Counted from the stretch's first letter, positions 47,447 to 56,874 are shown. The stretch is DNA of 64,000 nt from Amphibacillus marinus (GCF_900110345.1 NZ_FODJ01000007.1:62001-126000), one strand, 5' to 3'. A program made the numbers and translations. Notes: generated by a model from the sequence alone, not told the origin.

Positions 47447-49156
47447 ATGCAGGATATTTTAACAGTAGAAAATTTATCAGTTTCCTTTAACAATGCTCAG
47501 CAGCAGGTTCAGGCTGTGAAGCAGGTTTCTTTATCGATTGCCAAGGGTGAGACATTAGGTATTGTAGGTGAGTCAGGCTCAGGAAAAAGTGTGACAGCTA
47601 GGGCAATTATGCAACTGCTACCCGAGCATAGTGTCGATATTTCCGCAGATCGGATTGACTTTCAAACTCAGAAATTAACACAATTTAACGATAAGGAGAT
47701 GCAGACAATTAGAGGTCAGGAAATAAGTATGATTTTTCAGGACCCGATGAGCTCCTTTAACCCAACCATAAAGATAGGTAAGCAAATTGATGAAATGAGT
47801 ACCAAGCATCGAAAGCTTTCTGGACGGCAGGCAAAACAAGAAACATTAACGATGTTAGAGCTTGTTGGTATTCCTGCTCCTGAAGAACGTTATCACCAAT
47901 ATCCTCATGAATTTTCAGGGGGAATGCTTCAGCGTGCGATGATTGCGATGGCGTTAGTTTGTCGACCAAAGCTCCTCATTGCTGATGAGCCAACCACTGC
48001 TTTAGATGTGCGAATTCAAGCCCAGATCTTGCAGCTAATGAAGCATTTACAAGCGAAATTTGGGATGAGCATCTTGTTAATCACCCATGATTTTGGTGTC
48101 GTAGCTGGTATGTGTGATCGTGTTGTTGTAATGAAAGATGGTGAGCTTGTTGAAGAAAATGATACGGCATCCATCTTTAAGTATCCAGCCCATCCCTATA
48201 CTAAACGGTTAATTCAAGCATTGCCACGAATTGATCAGCCTAAAAAGCTTCGAGAACGGAACGGCATAAATAAAGAAACATCATTAGTCACGGTCCAACA
48301 GCTGCAAAAAATCTACCAAATGAAGCTAGGGGGAGAAGTGAGAGCAGTTGATCAGATAGACTTTCATATTAAACAGGGTGAAACGTTGGGACTAGTAGGG
48401 GAATCAGGTTCTGGTAAATCAACAACGGGTCGGCTTGTGCTCCAGCTCCAACGGGCCTCAGGCGGAGAGGTTGTTTTTCAAGGTATGGGCATTCATCAGT
48501 TTAATCGCAAAGAGCTTAAGCAGTTAAGGCGTGATGTGCAAATTATCTTTCAAGATCCACAGTCTTCATTAAATCCACGTATGAAAGTGCTTGACATCAT
48601 TGCGCAGCCATTGGATATTCATCAGCTTGTTGGTAGTAAAAAAGAGCGACGCGAACGTGTTGAAGAACTATTGGCGTTAGTTGGTTTAGAAAAGGAGCAT
48701 GCAAATCGCTACCCACATGAATTCTCAGGTGGACAACAGCAACGGATTGGTATTGCCAGAGCACTCGCAGTAAATCCTAAATTTATCGTCTGTGATGAGC
48801 CTTTATCAGCGCTGGATGTTTCCATTCAAGCACAAATTGTTGAGCTATTAAGAAGGCTACAGGATGAACTCGGTCTAACCTACCTCTTTATTGCCCATGA
48901 CCTTGCTATGGTTAAACATATCTGTGATCGTGTTGCCGTTATGTATCAAGGGAGAATTATCGAGGTTGCCGAAAGTGAAGAGCTTTACCAACATCCGATT
49001 CATCCCTATACCAAAGCATTATTAGAGGCAGTGCCGGTACCAGATCCAGCCATTGAAGCTGAGAAAATTCGTAATCACAATATAACACTCCAAAGCTATG
49101 AATTTACCAAGAATAGACTTGAAGAACAAAGACCTGATCATTGGGTCTTACAATGA
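47447..49156 (+). CDS. Fused OppD-OppF-type ABC ATPase
   Basis: Two ATPase domains lie in one polypeptide (569 residues from the chosen start). The first has Walker A GESGSGKSVTARAI, signature EFSGGMLQRAMIAMAL and Walker B LLIADEPTTALD. The second has GESGSGKSTTGRLV, EFSGGQQQRIGIARAL and FIVCDEPLSALDV. Each ends with an oligopeptide-transporter C-terminal motif (HPYTKRLIQALP and HPYTKALLEAVP). It should power the permeases encoded divergently on the other strand. I chose the ATG giving MQDILTVENL, spaced 7 bases from GGAGA. Confidence 0.92.
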   Translation: MQDILTVENLSVSFNNAQQQVQAVKQVSLSIAKGETLGIVGESGSGKSVTARAIMQLLPEHSVDISADRIDFQTQKLTQFNDKEMQTIRGQEISMIFQDPMSSFNPTIKIGKQIDEMSTKHRKLSGRQAKQETLTMLELVGIPAPEERYHQYPHEFSGGMLQRAMIAMALVCRPKLLIADEPTTALDVRIQAQILQLMKHLQAKFGMSILLITHDFGVVAGMCDRVVVMKDGELVEENDTASIFKYPAHPYTKRLIQALPRIDQPKKLRERNGINKETSLVTVQQLQKIYQMKLGGEVRAVDQIDFHIKQGETLGLVGESGSGKSTTGRLVLQLQRASGGEVVFQGMGIHQFNRKELKQLRRDVQIIFQDPQSSLNPRMKVLDIIAQPLDIHQLVGSKKERRERVEELLALVGLEKEHANRYPHEFSGGQQQRIGIARALAVNPKFIVCDEPLSALDVSIQAQIVELLRRLQDELGLTYLFIAHDLAMVKHICDRVAVMYQGRIIEVAESEELYQHPIHPYTKALLEAVPVPDPAIEAEKIRNHNITLQSYEFTKNRLEEQRPDHWVLQ

Positions 49157-49182
49157 GGCACCCTTATTAGGGTGTCCTTTAT
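49157..49182 (+). terminator. Terminator of the OppDF-type gene
   Basis: GGCACCC and GGGTGTC arms (from 49157) over a short TTATTA loop are followed by CTTTATCTTTT. The stem overlaps the stop region of the gene. Confidence 0.6.
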
Positions 49183-49258
49183 CTTTTATTGTAAGTAAAT
49201 CTGTTCAGCAGCCGACCAACATGTTATGATGATTGCTAATCAATAGAAGAGGGGTGAC

Positions 49259-50056
49259 ATGTCAATGATTCGTAAGCTACTAGAAGCCGATGACCAGGCA
49301 GTGAAAGCACTTATCATGCAGCAGCCAGCAGAGAATCTTTTTATCATTGGCGATTTAGAGGCATTTGGCTATGAGCAGGACTTTCAGGAGATCTGGGGCG
49401 ATTTTGATCACAATAGTCAATTAAAGGCTGTGCTATTAAGATACGAGGAGAACTTTATTCCCTTTAGTTTAACCAAAGATTTTAATGCAGCAGGCTTTGC
49501 AGAGATTATTAATCATTTTGATGGAAAATATATTTTATCAGGACTTAAGCCGTTAACAGCTATGATAGCGCCACTTCTTGCCGATAAAAGGAAGAAGCCA
49601 AGGGAATTATACTATGCAAAATGTACAACAGTTGATCAATTGCCTACACTTGATTTAACAAACGTTAAGGAACTTCAATTAGCTGATTTGGATAAATGGA
49701 TTCAATTTATTAATGGGGTACCAGAATTTAGTCATTCCACTGTTAATCGAGAAACAAAGCAACGTGATATGGAACGGGGTGTCGGTCGCAGTTATATGAT
49801 TAAGTCAGATGATGGCATGGTCATTTCTAGCGCATCAACGGCAGCTGAAAACAGTCAGTCAGCGATGATTGTAGCGGTTGCGACCGCTTCTGCTTATATG
49901 GGCAAAGGCTTGGCAACACAGTGCTTAAGCAGGCTCATCGCTGATCTTCATCATGAGGGTAAAGAGCTTTGTCTCTTTTATGATAATCCAGCAGCCGGAA
50001 AGATCTATAAGAAGCTAGGTTTCAAGGATATTGGTCTTTGGACGTTATATTACTAA
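49259..50056 (+). CDS. GNAT family N-acetyltransferase
   Basis: This 265-residue protein has a C-terminal GNAT domain (about 135-265). The acetyl-CoA-binding stretch is VATASAYMGKGLATQCLSRL, followed by CLFYDNPAAGKIYKKLGFKD. The N-terminal half (NLFIIGDLEAFGYE and the following) resembles the extra domain of YkkB/Eis-like or FR47-type acetyltransferases. The substrate is unknown. Translation may also start six bases later (MIRKLL), with GGGGTG upstream of both. Confidence 0.85.
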   Translation: MSMIRKLLEADDQAVKALIMQQPAENLFIIGDLEAFGYEQDFQEIWGDFDHNSQLKAVLLRYEENFIPFSLTKDFNAAGFAEIINHFDGKYILSGLKPLTAMIAPLLADKRKKPRELYYAKCTTVDQLPTLDLTNVKELQLADLDKWIQFINGVPEFSHSTVNRETKQRDMERGVGRSYMIKSDDGMVISSASTAAENSQSAMIVAVATASAYMGKGLATQCLSRLIADLHHEGKELCLFYDNPAAGKIYKKLGFKDIGLWTLYY

Positions 50057-50057
50057 T

Positions 50058-50112
50058 AAAAAAAGCGGTATTCGTTGGCAAAAAGTAATGACTTCGAATT
50101 CGCTTTTTTTTT
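50058..50112. terminator. Bidirectional terminator between the GNAT gene and the ECF operon
   Basis: AAAAAAAGCG (from 50058) with TTCG pairs with CGAAT and CGCTTTTTTT (to 50110). It lies between two converging genes and has a T run on both strands. Confidence 0.65.
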
Positions 50113-50115
50113 AGG

Positions 50116-50943
50116 TTAAAAAGGATTATAAAATCTTGATCCATCATAGAAAGTAATAATCATAGCAAGGGCGAAAAGCAGCAGACTTACTATTAAAACA
50201 GTCCAGTCTAATTGCATAAGCGGCTTTGCACTGTACCACGTTCTGCTTTTATGTTTACCAAAGCTGCGTAGTTCCATCGCATTACTGACCACATCAATTC
50301 GCTCAAGGCTGGAAAAGATAAGGGGAATTATAATTGAACTGGCATGCTTAAGCCGTTTACCTAGCTTTTCTGCTGGCGAAATATTAACACCACGCGCTTG
50401 TTGTACTTTACTAATCATGTGAAAATCGCGTTGAATATCAGGGATATAGCGAAGCGCCAACGATACAGCAAAAGCAATTTTATAATGAACACCAACCCGG
50501 TTTAACGATGCAGCAAACTCACTTGGATGTGTTGTGACGATAAATAATAACGCAGCTGGGGTGACGACGATATATTTCAAGATAATATTAAGCTGATAGA
50601 ATAGCTGCTCAAGTGTAACCGTGTAGCGGCCGTTCAGTTCAAAGAGGAGATGCCGTGTGCCATAAATGCGGACACCTTCTTCTGGGGCAAACAAGTAAAT
50701 GGCCAATGTATTCAGCGCTAAAAAGCCCATGATAAAGAGAACAACAAATTTAATCTCGGCAAAACGAATTTTTGATAGCTTAAAAATAAAAATACTTACG
50801 ACAAATAAAGCGATTAAAATACGCGTGTCGTAGCTTAGCATAGCGATGGAGGACCAAATGAGAAAAACGACAAGTTTAGTAAAGCCTGATAATCGATGAA
50901 TGACCGAGTTTTGTTCAATATACCCTAACATCGTTACTGCCAC
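50116..50943 (-). CDS. ECF transporter transmembrane protein EcfT
   Basis: EcfT is the membrane coupling subunit of a type I energy-coupling factor transporter, with 275 residues and about five to six membrane segments. Family features are HRLSGFTKLVVFLIWS near the N-terminus and the two Ala-Arg-Gly type motifs, of which VQQARGVNISPAEKLGKRLK and SNAMELRSFG are clear; these touch the ATPases. The start is GTG, overlapping the ATPase gene by ten bases, with GAGGTGAGGAG upstream. It is the last gene of the Met-T-box operon. Confidence 0.9.
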   Translation of the reverse strand: MAVTMLGYIEQNSVIHRLSGFTKLVVFLIWSSIAMLSYDTRILIALFVVSIFIFKLSKIRFAEIKFVVLFIMGFLALNTLAIYLFAPEEGVRIYGTRHLLFELNGRYTVTLEQLFYQLNIILKYIVVTPAALLFIVTTHPSEFAASLNRVGVHYKIAFAVSLALRYIPDIQRDFHMISKVQQARGVNISPAEKLGKRLKHASSIIIPLIFSSLERIDVVSNAMELRSFGKHKSRTWYSAKPLMQLDWTVLIVSLLLFALAMIITFYDGSRFYNPF

Positions 50944-52655
50944 GTTCTCCTCACCTCTCGATCATGGGTAATAAAATTCTTGATAAAATGAGCGGGAGCT
51001 TCTATCCCTGCTTTAATAGCCAAATCAAAGAGTGAAGTGCGGCGAAGTTGAGCGCGCTCAATGATGGTGTCATTTGTTAAAACGTCAACAGGCGATTGAT
51101 CAGCAATTAATTGCCCATCTGTCAGCACCAATGAGCGTGTCGTGTATTCTAGCATCACATGCATATCATGGGTGATCAGAATAATGGTAATCCCTTGTTC
51201 ATTTAAGGTACAAAGAAAATCCATTATTTCTGTATAATGACGCAGATCCTGTCCTGCGGTGGGTTCGTCAAGAATGAGTAGCCTTGGGTTTAATACCAGA
51301 ATGGCTGCAATGGATACGCGTTTTTTCTGTCCATAGCTTAGCGCTGAGATGGGCCAATTACGAAACGGATATAAGCCACAAATATGTAAGACGTCCTCTA
51401 CGCGCGTGCGAATTTCCTGCTCCGATACTTGACGCAGCACAAGCCCCAAAGCAATTTCGTCATATATTTTATGCTTTGAGAACATTTGATTTGGGTTTTG
51501 CAGGACAAAGCCAACGTGATTAGCCCGCTCAGAAATAGACTGATTATCAAAGCGTGTCCCGTTAAAAAGAATTTCACCGTGGTCAATTGGCTCAAATCCA
51601 CAAATCGCCTTAGCTAAGGTTGATTTTCCAGCACCATTTCTCCCCACTAAGCTAATCAACTCGCCTTGATAAATGCTAAAGCTTACTTGGCTGAAGATTT
51701 GTTTTTCCTGATAATAAAAAGAGACATCACGCAATTCAAGTAAAGGATTACGTGGCTCTACTATGGTTACAGGCTCTACAGAACTATGGCTGCTCCAATA
51801 CTGTAGATTACGTTTGTCTTGCTCGGACAAGACAAGGTGTTCAATCTGCTCAGGCTGTTGGTTTGCTTCAATGTTACTACCGGCATATTTTAATGCTTTA
51901 GTGTAGAGTGGCTCTCGGATATAAATTTGTTCCAGCTTGTTAGAAGCTAATAGCTGGTTAGGGGTTGAATCACTAATTATCTCCCCCTCATTCATGACAA
52001 TAATGCGATCAAATTGGAGCTGAAGCGCATCCTCCAAACGATGCTCAATTACAATCATCGTTTTATTTGTCTGGCTATGAATGTCAGCAATTAGTTGCAT
52101 GGCATAGTGTCCCGTTGCGGGGTCTAAGCTTGCCAGTGGCTCATCAAACAATAACAAATCAACCTCTTCGGCAACCATCACGCCACCTATGGAAACGCGC
52201 TGCTTTTGGCCACCCGATAATGCATGAATAGCTGAGTCTTGGTAGGGCTCCATCTCTACTAACTTAGCAATCTCAGCAACCCTTAGCTCCATCTTTTCTT
52301 GATTAACATTCTCATTTTCAAGGGCAAAGGCTATGTCCTCAGCAACAGAAAGACCAATAAATTGACCATCCGTATCTTGAAGCACTGTTCCTACCATTTT
52401 TGACAACGAAAAGAGATCAAGCTGATCAGTTTGCTGGCCATTAATGTGAAGTGTGCCAGTTATCTCACCCGTATACGAAAAAGGAATTAGCCCATTTAAG
52501 CAATGGGCTAATGTGCTTTTGCCAGAACCAGATGGTCCAAGAATTAATACTTTCTCACCTTTCGCAATGGTAAGGTTAATATTAGTTAAGGTCGGCTCAA
52601 CCTGACTGTAATATTTAAAGGAAAAATGATTAAATGCAATAATCGGTGTCGTCAT
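50934..52655 (-). CDS. ECF transporter ATPase with two fused ATP-binding domains (EcfA1-EcfA2)
   Basis: This 573-residue protein has two complete ABC ATPase domains. The first has GPSGSGKSTLAHCLNG, ALSGGQKQRVSIGG and LLLFDEPLASLDP. The second has GRNGAGKSTLAKAICG, ALSYGQKKRVSIAA (signature with Tyr for Gly) and LLILDEPTAGQD. Each is followed by the switch His. Such double ATPases (YkoD/CbiO2 style) serve ECF transporters with dedicated S and T partners, here encoded on both sides of the gene. GAGGGGGG precedes the ATG. Confidence 0.92.
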   Translation of the reverse strand: MTTPIIAFNHFSFKYYSQVEPTLTNINLTIAKGEKVLILGPSGSGKSTLAHCLNGLIPFSYTGEITGTLHINGQQTDQLDLFSLSKMVGTVLQDTDGQFIGLSVAEDIAFALENENVNQEKMELRVAEIAKLVEMEPYQDSAIHALSGGQKQRVSIGGVMVAEEVDLLLFDEPLASLDPATGHYAMQLIADIHSQTNKTMIVIEHRLEDALQLQFDRIIVMNEGEIISDSTPNQLLASNKLEQIYIREPLYTKALKYAGSNIEANQQPEQIEHLVLSEQDKRNLQYWSSHSSVEPVTIVEPRNPLLELRDVSFYYQEKQIFSQVSFSIYQGELISLVGRNGAGKSTLAKAICGFEPIDHGEILFNGTRFDNQSISERANHVGFVLQNPNQMFSKHKIYDEIALGLVLRQVSEQEIRTRVEDVLHICGLYPFRNWPISALSYGQKKRVSIAAILVLNPRLLILDEPTAGQDLRHYTEIMDFLCTLNEQGITIILITHDMHVMLEYTTRSLVLTDGQLIADQSPVDVLTNDTIIERAQLRRTSLFDLAIKAGIEAPAHFIKNFITHDREVRRTWQ

Positions 52656-52679
52656 ATTAAACCCCCCTCTCTCGAACGG

Positions 52680-53234
52680 TTAGCCTTCCTTCGTTAAGCT
52701 ACTGCTCCGGCTTTGTGTTTTGGCATAGGCGGCAAGTAAGAGTGTACCGATAACCCCGGCTGAGACAATATTGGCTAGCCCAGCAACCAGACCTTGGGTA
52801 AAGACCTTATTGACAGGCTCTGCATAGATGACAATATCTAAAACAGGTGCTAGTAAAAACCAACCAATTGCTTGAACCAGCAGTTGGACAGCGTTAAATT
52901 GAATAATTTGCTTCTTACCAAAGGCACCTTCCTCTAGCTTAATACGGTGGGAGAAGAGCCCGATGAAGAAACCGACAAATAATGAAACCAATACCCAGCT
53001 CCACCAAATGGATCCCCAGAGCAAACTATCCTTTAGTGCATGCCCAATTAACCCAACCAAGCCACCAGCAATCGGTCCAAACAATACGGCAATAAAAGTT
53101 AGAAAGGCAGTCGCTGTTTCAATGTTTGTATTTGGAATGCCTGTTGGAATGGTAAGAAATCGCCCTAAAATAACATAGACTGCAGACCCAATTCCAATCG
53201 CTACAATTGTTTTAATCGATAAATGTTTATTCAT
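52680..53234 (-). CDS. ECF transporter substrate-binding (S) component, UPF0397-like
   Basis: This hydrophobic S component has 184 residues and about five to six membrane helices. Stretches such as [39 protein letters not shown] and [18 protein letters not shown] resemble the UPF0397 family. The start is placed at the ATG behind AGGGAG, nine bases inside the longer GTG-started frame. The methionine T-box and the SAM-hydrolase-like neighbour suggest a methionine-related or SAM-related substrate; this is inference, and the ligand is unproven. Confidence 0.82.
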   Translation of the reverse strand: MNKHLSIKTIVAIGIGSAVYVILGRFLTIPTGIPNTNIETATAFLTFIAVLFGPIAGGLVGLIGHALKDSLLWGSIWWSWVLVSLFVGFFIGLFSHRIKLEEGAFGKKQIIQFNAVQLLVQAIGWFLLAPVLDIVIYAEPVNKVFTQGLVAGLANIVSAGVIGTLLLAAYAKTQSRSSSLTKEG

Positions 53235-53267
53235 GTTAACCACTCCCTGTTTTAAATTAGCTAGCTT

Positions 53268-54128
53268 TTAACCATAAACAATTTTTGCCGCTTTACGCAA
53301 ATTAATTTTCCACTGAGCACCAGTCTTTACGTGATAAGCGTCAGCGAATGACCCCTGATTTAATGCAACGCCAATCTTTTCAAGTGAGTTAATGTAAAGT
53401 AATGGCTCTCCTACCTGTGTATCTGCAAAGGACTTGCCAAATGACATCACGTTCTTATAAACCTGACGTTGGCCGTCAAAAATAGTCACTTCTAAAGTAT
53501 CGCCATAGTTAATCCCCTCCTTAAAAAAAAGTTCCTTATTAACACTGGTCCACAGGTTGCCAAAGCGAACGTCAAGAATATCAACCGTACCAGTCACTAA
53601 GCCTTGCTCAACGCCTGCGATCGGTGTGTGAAAGGTAATGAGTTGATCGACAGGTAAGGCTGGCCCAACTTGCGCAAACGTTATCTCACCAGCAGCTAAG
53701 CGAGCTGCTGTATAGGCATAGACATCTCGACCGTGAAAGGTATACGATTCATAGGAGCGTGCAAGACGATTAACCTTCTCATCAATAACCCGGGCTTCAG
53801 CTATGCCGACCGATTGTGCTAGGTGAGTAACAGTGCCATTGTCTGGTGTAACAATATAATGGCCTTCATTCGTTTTAACGACAACGCTCAGTCGATCAGA
53901 GCCTACCCCTGGATCAACGACCGATACAAATACGGTTCCTTCTGGCCAATACGAAGTTGTTTGATATAAGCGATATGATGCTTCCCATATGTTGTAAGGG
54001 GGAATATCGTGAGTTAGGTCAGATAATTGCAAATCAAGGCTAACCGATTTTGCCACACCATACATCGCACTAACTGCTCCATCGCTTAGTCCGAAATCAG
54101 ATTGAAAAACTAATAATTTGTTGCTCAT
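53268..54128 (-). CDS. SAM hydroxide adenosyltransferase (DUF62/SAM hydrolase family)
   Basis: Members of this family split S-adenosylmethionine into adenosine and methionine, using water in place of the halide used by fluorinase and chlorinase relatives. The 286-residue protein starts with FQSDFGLSDGAVSAMYG. It shows the Asp, Arg and His of the family's hydrolytic triad in VSVVDPGVGSDRLSVVV and YTFHGRDVYAYTAA. It is the first gene of the Met-T-box operon and is 25 bp upstream of the S component. Methionine starvation would therefore induce it together with the transporter. GGAGGAAAC precedes the ATG. Confidence 0.88.
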   Translation of the reverse strand: MSNKLLVFQSDFGLSDGAVSAMYGVAKSVSLDLQLSDLTHDIPPYNIWEASYRLYQTTSYWPEGTVFVSVVDPGVGSDRLSVVVKTNEGHYIVTPDNGTVTHLAQSVGIAEARVIDEKVNRLARSYESYTFHGRDVYAYTAARLAAGEITFAQVGPALPVDQLITFHTPIAGVEQGLVTGTVDILDVRFGNLWTSVNKELFFKEGINYGDTLEVTIFDGQRQVYKNVMSFGKSFADTQVGEPLLYINSLEKIGVALNQGSFADAYHVKTGAQWKINLRKAAKIVYG

Positions 54129-54189
54129 GTTGTTTCCTCCTTAGTCGTATTGCTTTAAAGTACGAGCAAGCAGGGAGGTTTTTGACCAT

Positions 54190-54500
54190 AATAAAAACGC
54201 CCCCACTGCTCTTTGTAGAACAATAAGGGCGTTGAGACAACAAACGCGGTACCACCTTAATTTTACTGTATGCTCACACATACAGCCTCATGAAGTACTC
54301 AGCTAGATAGCTTTCATACTCTGGTATTTGTAACGAGTACCAAATCTCGTCGTTTCCTACTAGTGATACTCACGTTCAGAACGCAGCTCAAAGGCCATTT
54401 TCAGCATTTGCATTGATGCTTCTTTTCAGCTACCGAAGCTCTCTTGTGAAAAATGCATAATCCTTACTTTCCCTCATCATTGCTTTTTTAAAAAATCAAT
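54190..54500 (-). promoter_or_regulatory. T-box riboswitch, methionine (AUG specifier), controlling the SAM hydrolase/ECF operon
   Basis: On the minus strand the T-box core AAGGTGGTACCGCG is at 54245-54258. A terminator stem follows (AACGCCC with GGGGCGTT and a T run, 54193-54233). Stem I landmarks such as AGAGAGC are present. Aligned with the serA T-box on the shared TGAGC, the specifier position reads ATG followed by G, which is Met. Genes should be switched on when uncharged tRNA-Met rises. The gene-free stretch 54129-54620 is taken up by this leader and its promoter. Confidence 0.88.
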
Positions 54501-54526
54501 ATTTTTAGAAAATTCTTATTATAGGC

Positions 54527-54555
54527 ATTATAAGTGAGATTGTTTCCTTTGACAA
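54527..54555 (-). promoter_or_regulatory. Sigma-A promoter of the Met-T-box transcript
   Basis: On the minus strand TTGTCA (54555-54550) and TATAAT (54532-54527) are 17 bp apart, directly before the T-box leader. Confidence 0.75.
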
Positions 54556-54620
54556 GTCTTTTTTTAAAAAAAAAGAAGTGAAGTGAAATGAGGGGATATG
54601 GAATAGAGTGTTTGCTAGCA

Positions 54621-55253
54621 CTATAACAAGTGATGATAATCGTTTTTGTAAGGCTCACGAAGCATTGTCCAGATGGTGAGATCCGTTCCTTCGACCATTT
54701 TTTTACTCATGATCTTAAAGCCAAAATGCTGATACATAGCCGCATTATTTTCGGTTTCTGTTTCTAGATAAACAGGCAAGTTTTCTTGCTCACTTTGCTC
54801 AATTAACGTTGTTAAGAGCTTTTTTCCATGTCCTCTTTCTTGAAACTGAGGGTCAACACCAATAACGGCTAGGTAATAAAAGTCTTGTTGTCCCATTATT
54901 TGTTTGCGTTCTTGGCTGAGGTGATTAACAAATGGCATAATCTTCTTATATGTATCAGCTCCCATCTTCAAAGCAGGTCGAATCGCACCACTTCGAAGCA
55001 TACGTCCAAAAGACATATCGGCAAGCTTGCCTGGGATAACGGCCATAATACCTTGTAAATTTTCGCTTGGCGCATAGACCTTTCCATATTTGAGTGCAAA
55101 AGTCATCGGTACAGTAAAAAAAGCGCGATACTTTTGCTCATAATTAGCGCCCCCTGCAAACACTTGTTTTAATGGGTCATTCATAAAAGCTTGAAGTAAG
55201 ATATCTGCCGCTAGAGACAAATCACGTTTTTTTAATTGATATAATGTCTGCAT
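54621..55253 (-). CDS. GNAT family N-acetyltransferase
   Basis: This 210-residue acetyltransferase has the GNAT acetyl-CoA site IGVDPQFQERGHGKKLLTTL, followed by VYLETETENNAAMYQHFGFK. The N-terminal half (ADILLQAFMNDPLKQVF) is typical of the subgroup that includes uncharacterised Bacillus acetyltransferases. The substrate is unknown. The gene stands alone, with GGAG 10 bases before the ATG. Confidence 0.88.
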   Translation of the reverse strand: MQTLYQLKKRDLSLAADILLQAFMNDPLKQVFAGGANYEQKYRAFFTVPMTFALKYGKVYAPSENLQGIMAVIPGKLADMSFGRMLRSGAIRPALKMGADTYKKIMPFVNHLSQERKQIMGQQDFYYLAVIGVDPQFQERGHGKKLLTTLIEQSEQENLPVYLETETENNAAMYQHFGFKIMSKKMVEGTDLTIWTMLREPYKNDYHHLL

Positions 55254-55310
55254 CTATTTCTTCACTCCTTGTTGTTCCAGTTAATTTTCACTCTCATTAT
55301 ACAACGTATT

Positions 55311-55454
55311 CTATAAGATTTGTCTAATTCTTAGCTGACGATTCAGCAAGTCATACTTGGCCAGTCGTTGTTCAATTGTATGGGCGTTGGAGGTGCAACG
55401 ATAATAATGTCTGCGGTTTTTAGTGCGAAATAAATTCTTAATAGCTGTTTTCAT
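55311..55454 (-). CDS. Small basic hypothetical protein
   Basis: A short frame of 47 residues starts MKTAIKNLFRTKNRRHYYRC and has many Arg and Lys. GGATGA is 5 bases upstream of this ATG, and a longer frame starting further upstream lacks a better site. I do not recognise a family. It fills most of the gap between a GNAT gene and an amidohydrolase gene. It may be a real small protein or chance. Confidence 0.3.
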   Translation of the reverse strand: MKTAIKNLFRTKNRRHYYRCTSNAHTIEQRLAKYDLLNRQLRIRQIL

Positions 55455-55641
55455 GTCATTCATCCTTTTTGTTCTTGATACTATAATGATAGCCGTTAAC
55501 AAGCTTTAATAAAACGGACTGAGATCGTATTTTAACTAAGTTATTTGTAGGATAAGAATCTCAACCCTAAGGTGGAGGCTGATCTAAATACTAAGTCGTA
55601 ACCTATAGCGTGGTATAATGAATAGATATAGGAGGCTTAAC

Positions 55642-56874
55642 ATGATCATTAATTGTGAACGACTATGGAAAATGATTCAACAGTTAGGCGAAATTGGCCG
55701 AACTGAGCAAGGAGGCTTGACGCGCTTAGCCTTTAGCAAAGAGGAGCAAGAAGCCAAGCAATTATTGCGGACTTATCTGGAAGCTGCACATTTAACGGTA
55801 TATGAAGATGCAATGGGTAATTTCTTTGGAAGGTATCCTGCTGAAGCTGCTGAAGCTGAAACCTTACTGATTGGCTCACACATTGACACGGTCTTTAATG
55901 GTGGCAAATTTGATGGTGCAGCAGGCGTATTAATTGGAATTGAGGTTCTTAGGACATTAGCTGAGCAAAACGTAACATTACCTTTTCATGTCGAAGTTGT
56001 TGCCTTTACCGATGAGGAGGGTGCTCGTTTTTCATCAGGAATGCTTGGTAGTCAAGCGTTCATCGGGCAACTTACTCAAACAGACCTTGAGAAGTATAGT
56101 GATCAAGCGGGTATACCTTTAGTGGATGCAATGATTAACCAAGGCTATCAACCTATTCAATTAGCAAAGGCGAAGAGAGATCCAGAAAAGCTAAAGGGCT
56201 ATTTAGAAGTACATATTGAGCAGGGCAAGGTTCTCGAAGAAGCAAATGCCCCCGTTGGCTTGGTAACAGGAATTGTCGGTTTAAGGTGGTTAAAGATAAA
56301 CCTAAAGGGTGAAGCTGGCCATGCAGGTACAACACCCATGCATTTGCGTAAGGACCCACTGGCCTGTGCCGCAGAGCTTATTACGTTTATCGAAGCGTTA
56401 ATTAAACGGGAGAATCAAGCTGTTGCTACCGTTGGACAACTATCGGTTAAACCTGGTGGTATTAATGTGATCCCAGCAGAGGTTGAATTTACAGTTGATT
56501 TACGAGATCTATCTGATCAAAAGTTAGACAGGCTTGTTACTGAGATTGAAAAAAAGGCCGAGCGTATTGCTGAAAAAAGGGGAATTGCAACAGAGCTTAA
56601 CGTTATTGAGATTTCTAAAGCCGTGCACACGACAACGACAGTTACTGAGTTAATGGAGACAGTAATGAATGAACAACAGTTACCTTGTATTAAACTACCA
56701 AGTGGTGCTGGCCATGATGCCATGATCCTTGCACAAGTCACACCGATAGGCATGATTTTTGTCCGAACGAAGGAGGGCATTAGCCATCATCCAGCGGAAT
56801 TTGCGACAGCAGACGATTTAGCTATTGCTGCTCAGGTACTTTATGACACGATTATTAAAATGGCTTGCTACTAA
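55642..56874 (+). CDS. M20 family Zn-dependent amidohydrolase (N-carbamoyl-L-amino acid hydrolase/allantoate amidohydrolase type)
   Basis: This 410-residue binuclear-metal hydrolase has the family signatures LIGSHIDTVFNGGKFDGAAG, TDEEGARFSSGMLGSQAF and EVHIEQGKVLEEAN. An AGHAGTTPM stretch lies in the dimerisation domain, and PSGAGHDAM is near the C-terminus. These place it in the HyuC/AllC/AmaB group, which hydrolyse N-carbamoyl amino acids, allantoate or ureidoglycine. The exact substrate is not readable. The start is the ATG behind AGGAGG, eight codons inside the longer frame. A quinone reductase gene follows 15 bp later. Confidence 0.88.
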   Translation: MIINCERLWKMIQQLGEIGRTEQGGLTRLAFSKEEQEAKQLLRTYLEAAHLTVYEDAMGNFFGRYPAEAAEAETLLIGSHIDTVFNGGKFDGAAGVLIGIEVLRTLAEQNVTLPFHVEVVAFTDEEGARFSSGMLGSQAFIGQLTQTDLEKYSDQAGIPLVDAMINQGYQPIQLAKAKRDPEKLKGYLEVHIEQGKVLEEANAPVGLVTGIVGLRWLKINLKGEAGHAGTTPMHLRKDPLACAAELITFIEALIKRENQAVATVGQLSVKPGGINVIPAEVEFTVDLRDLSDQKLDRLVTEIEKKAERIAEKRGIATELNVIEISKAVHTTTTVTELMETVMNEQQLPCIKLPSGAGHDAMILAQVTPIGMIFVRTKEGISHHPAEFATADDLAIAAQVLYDTIIKMACY

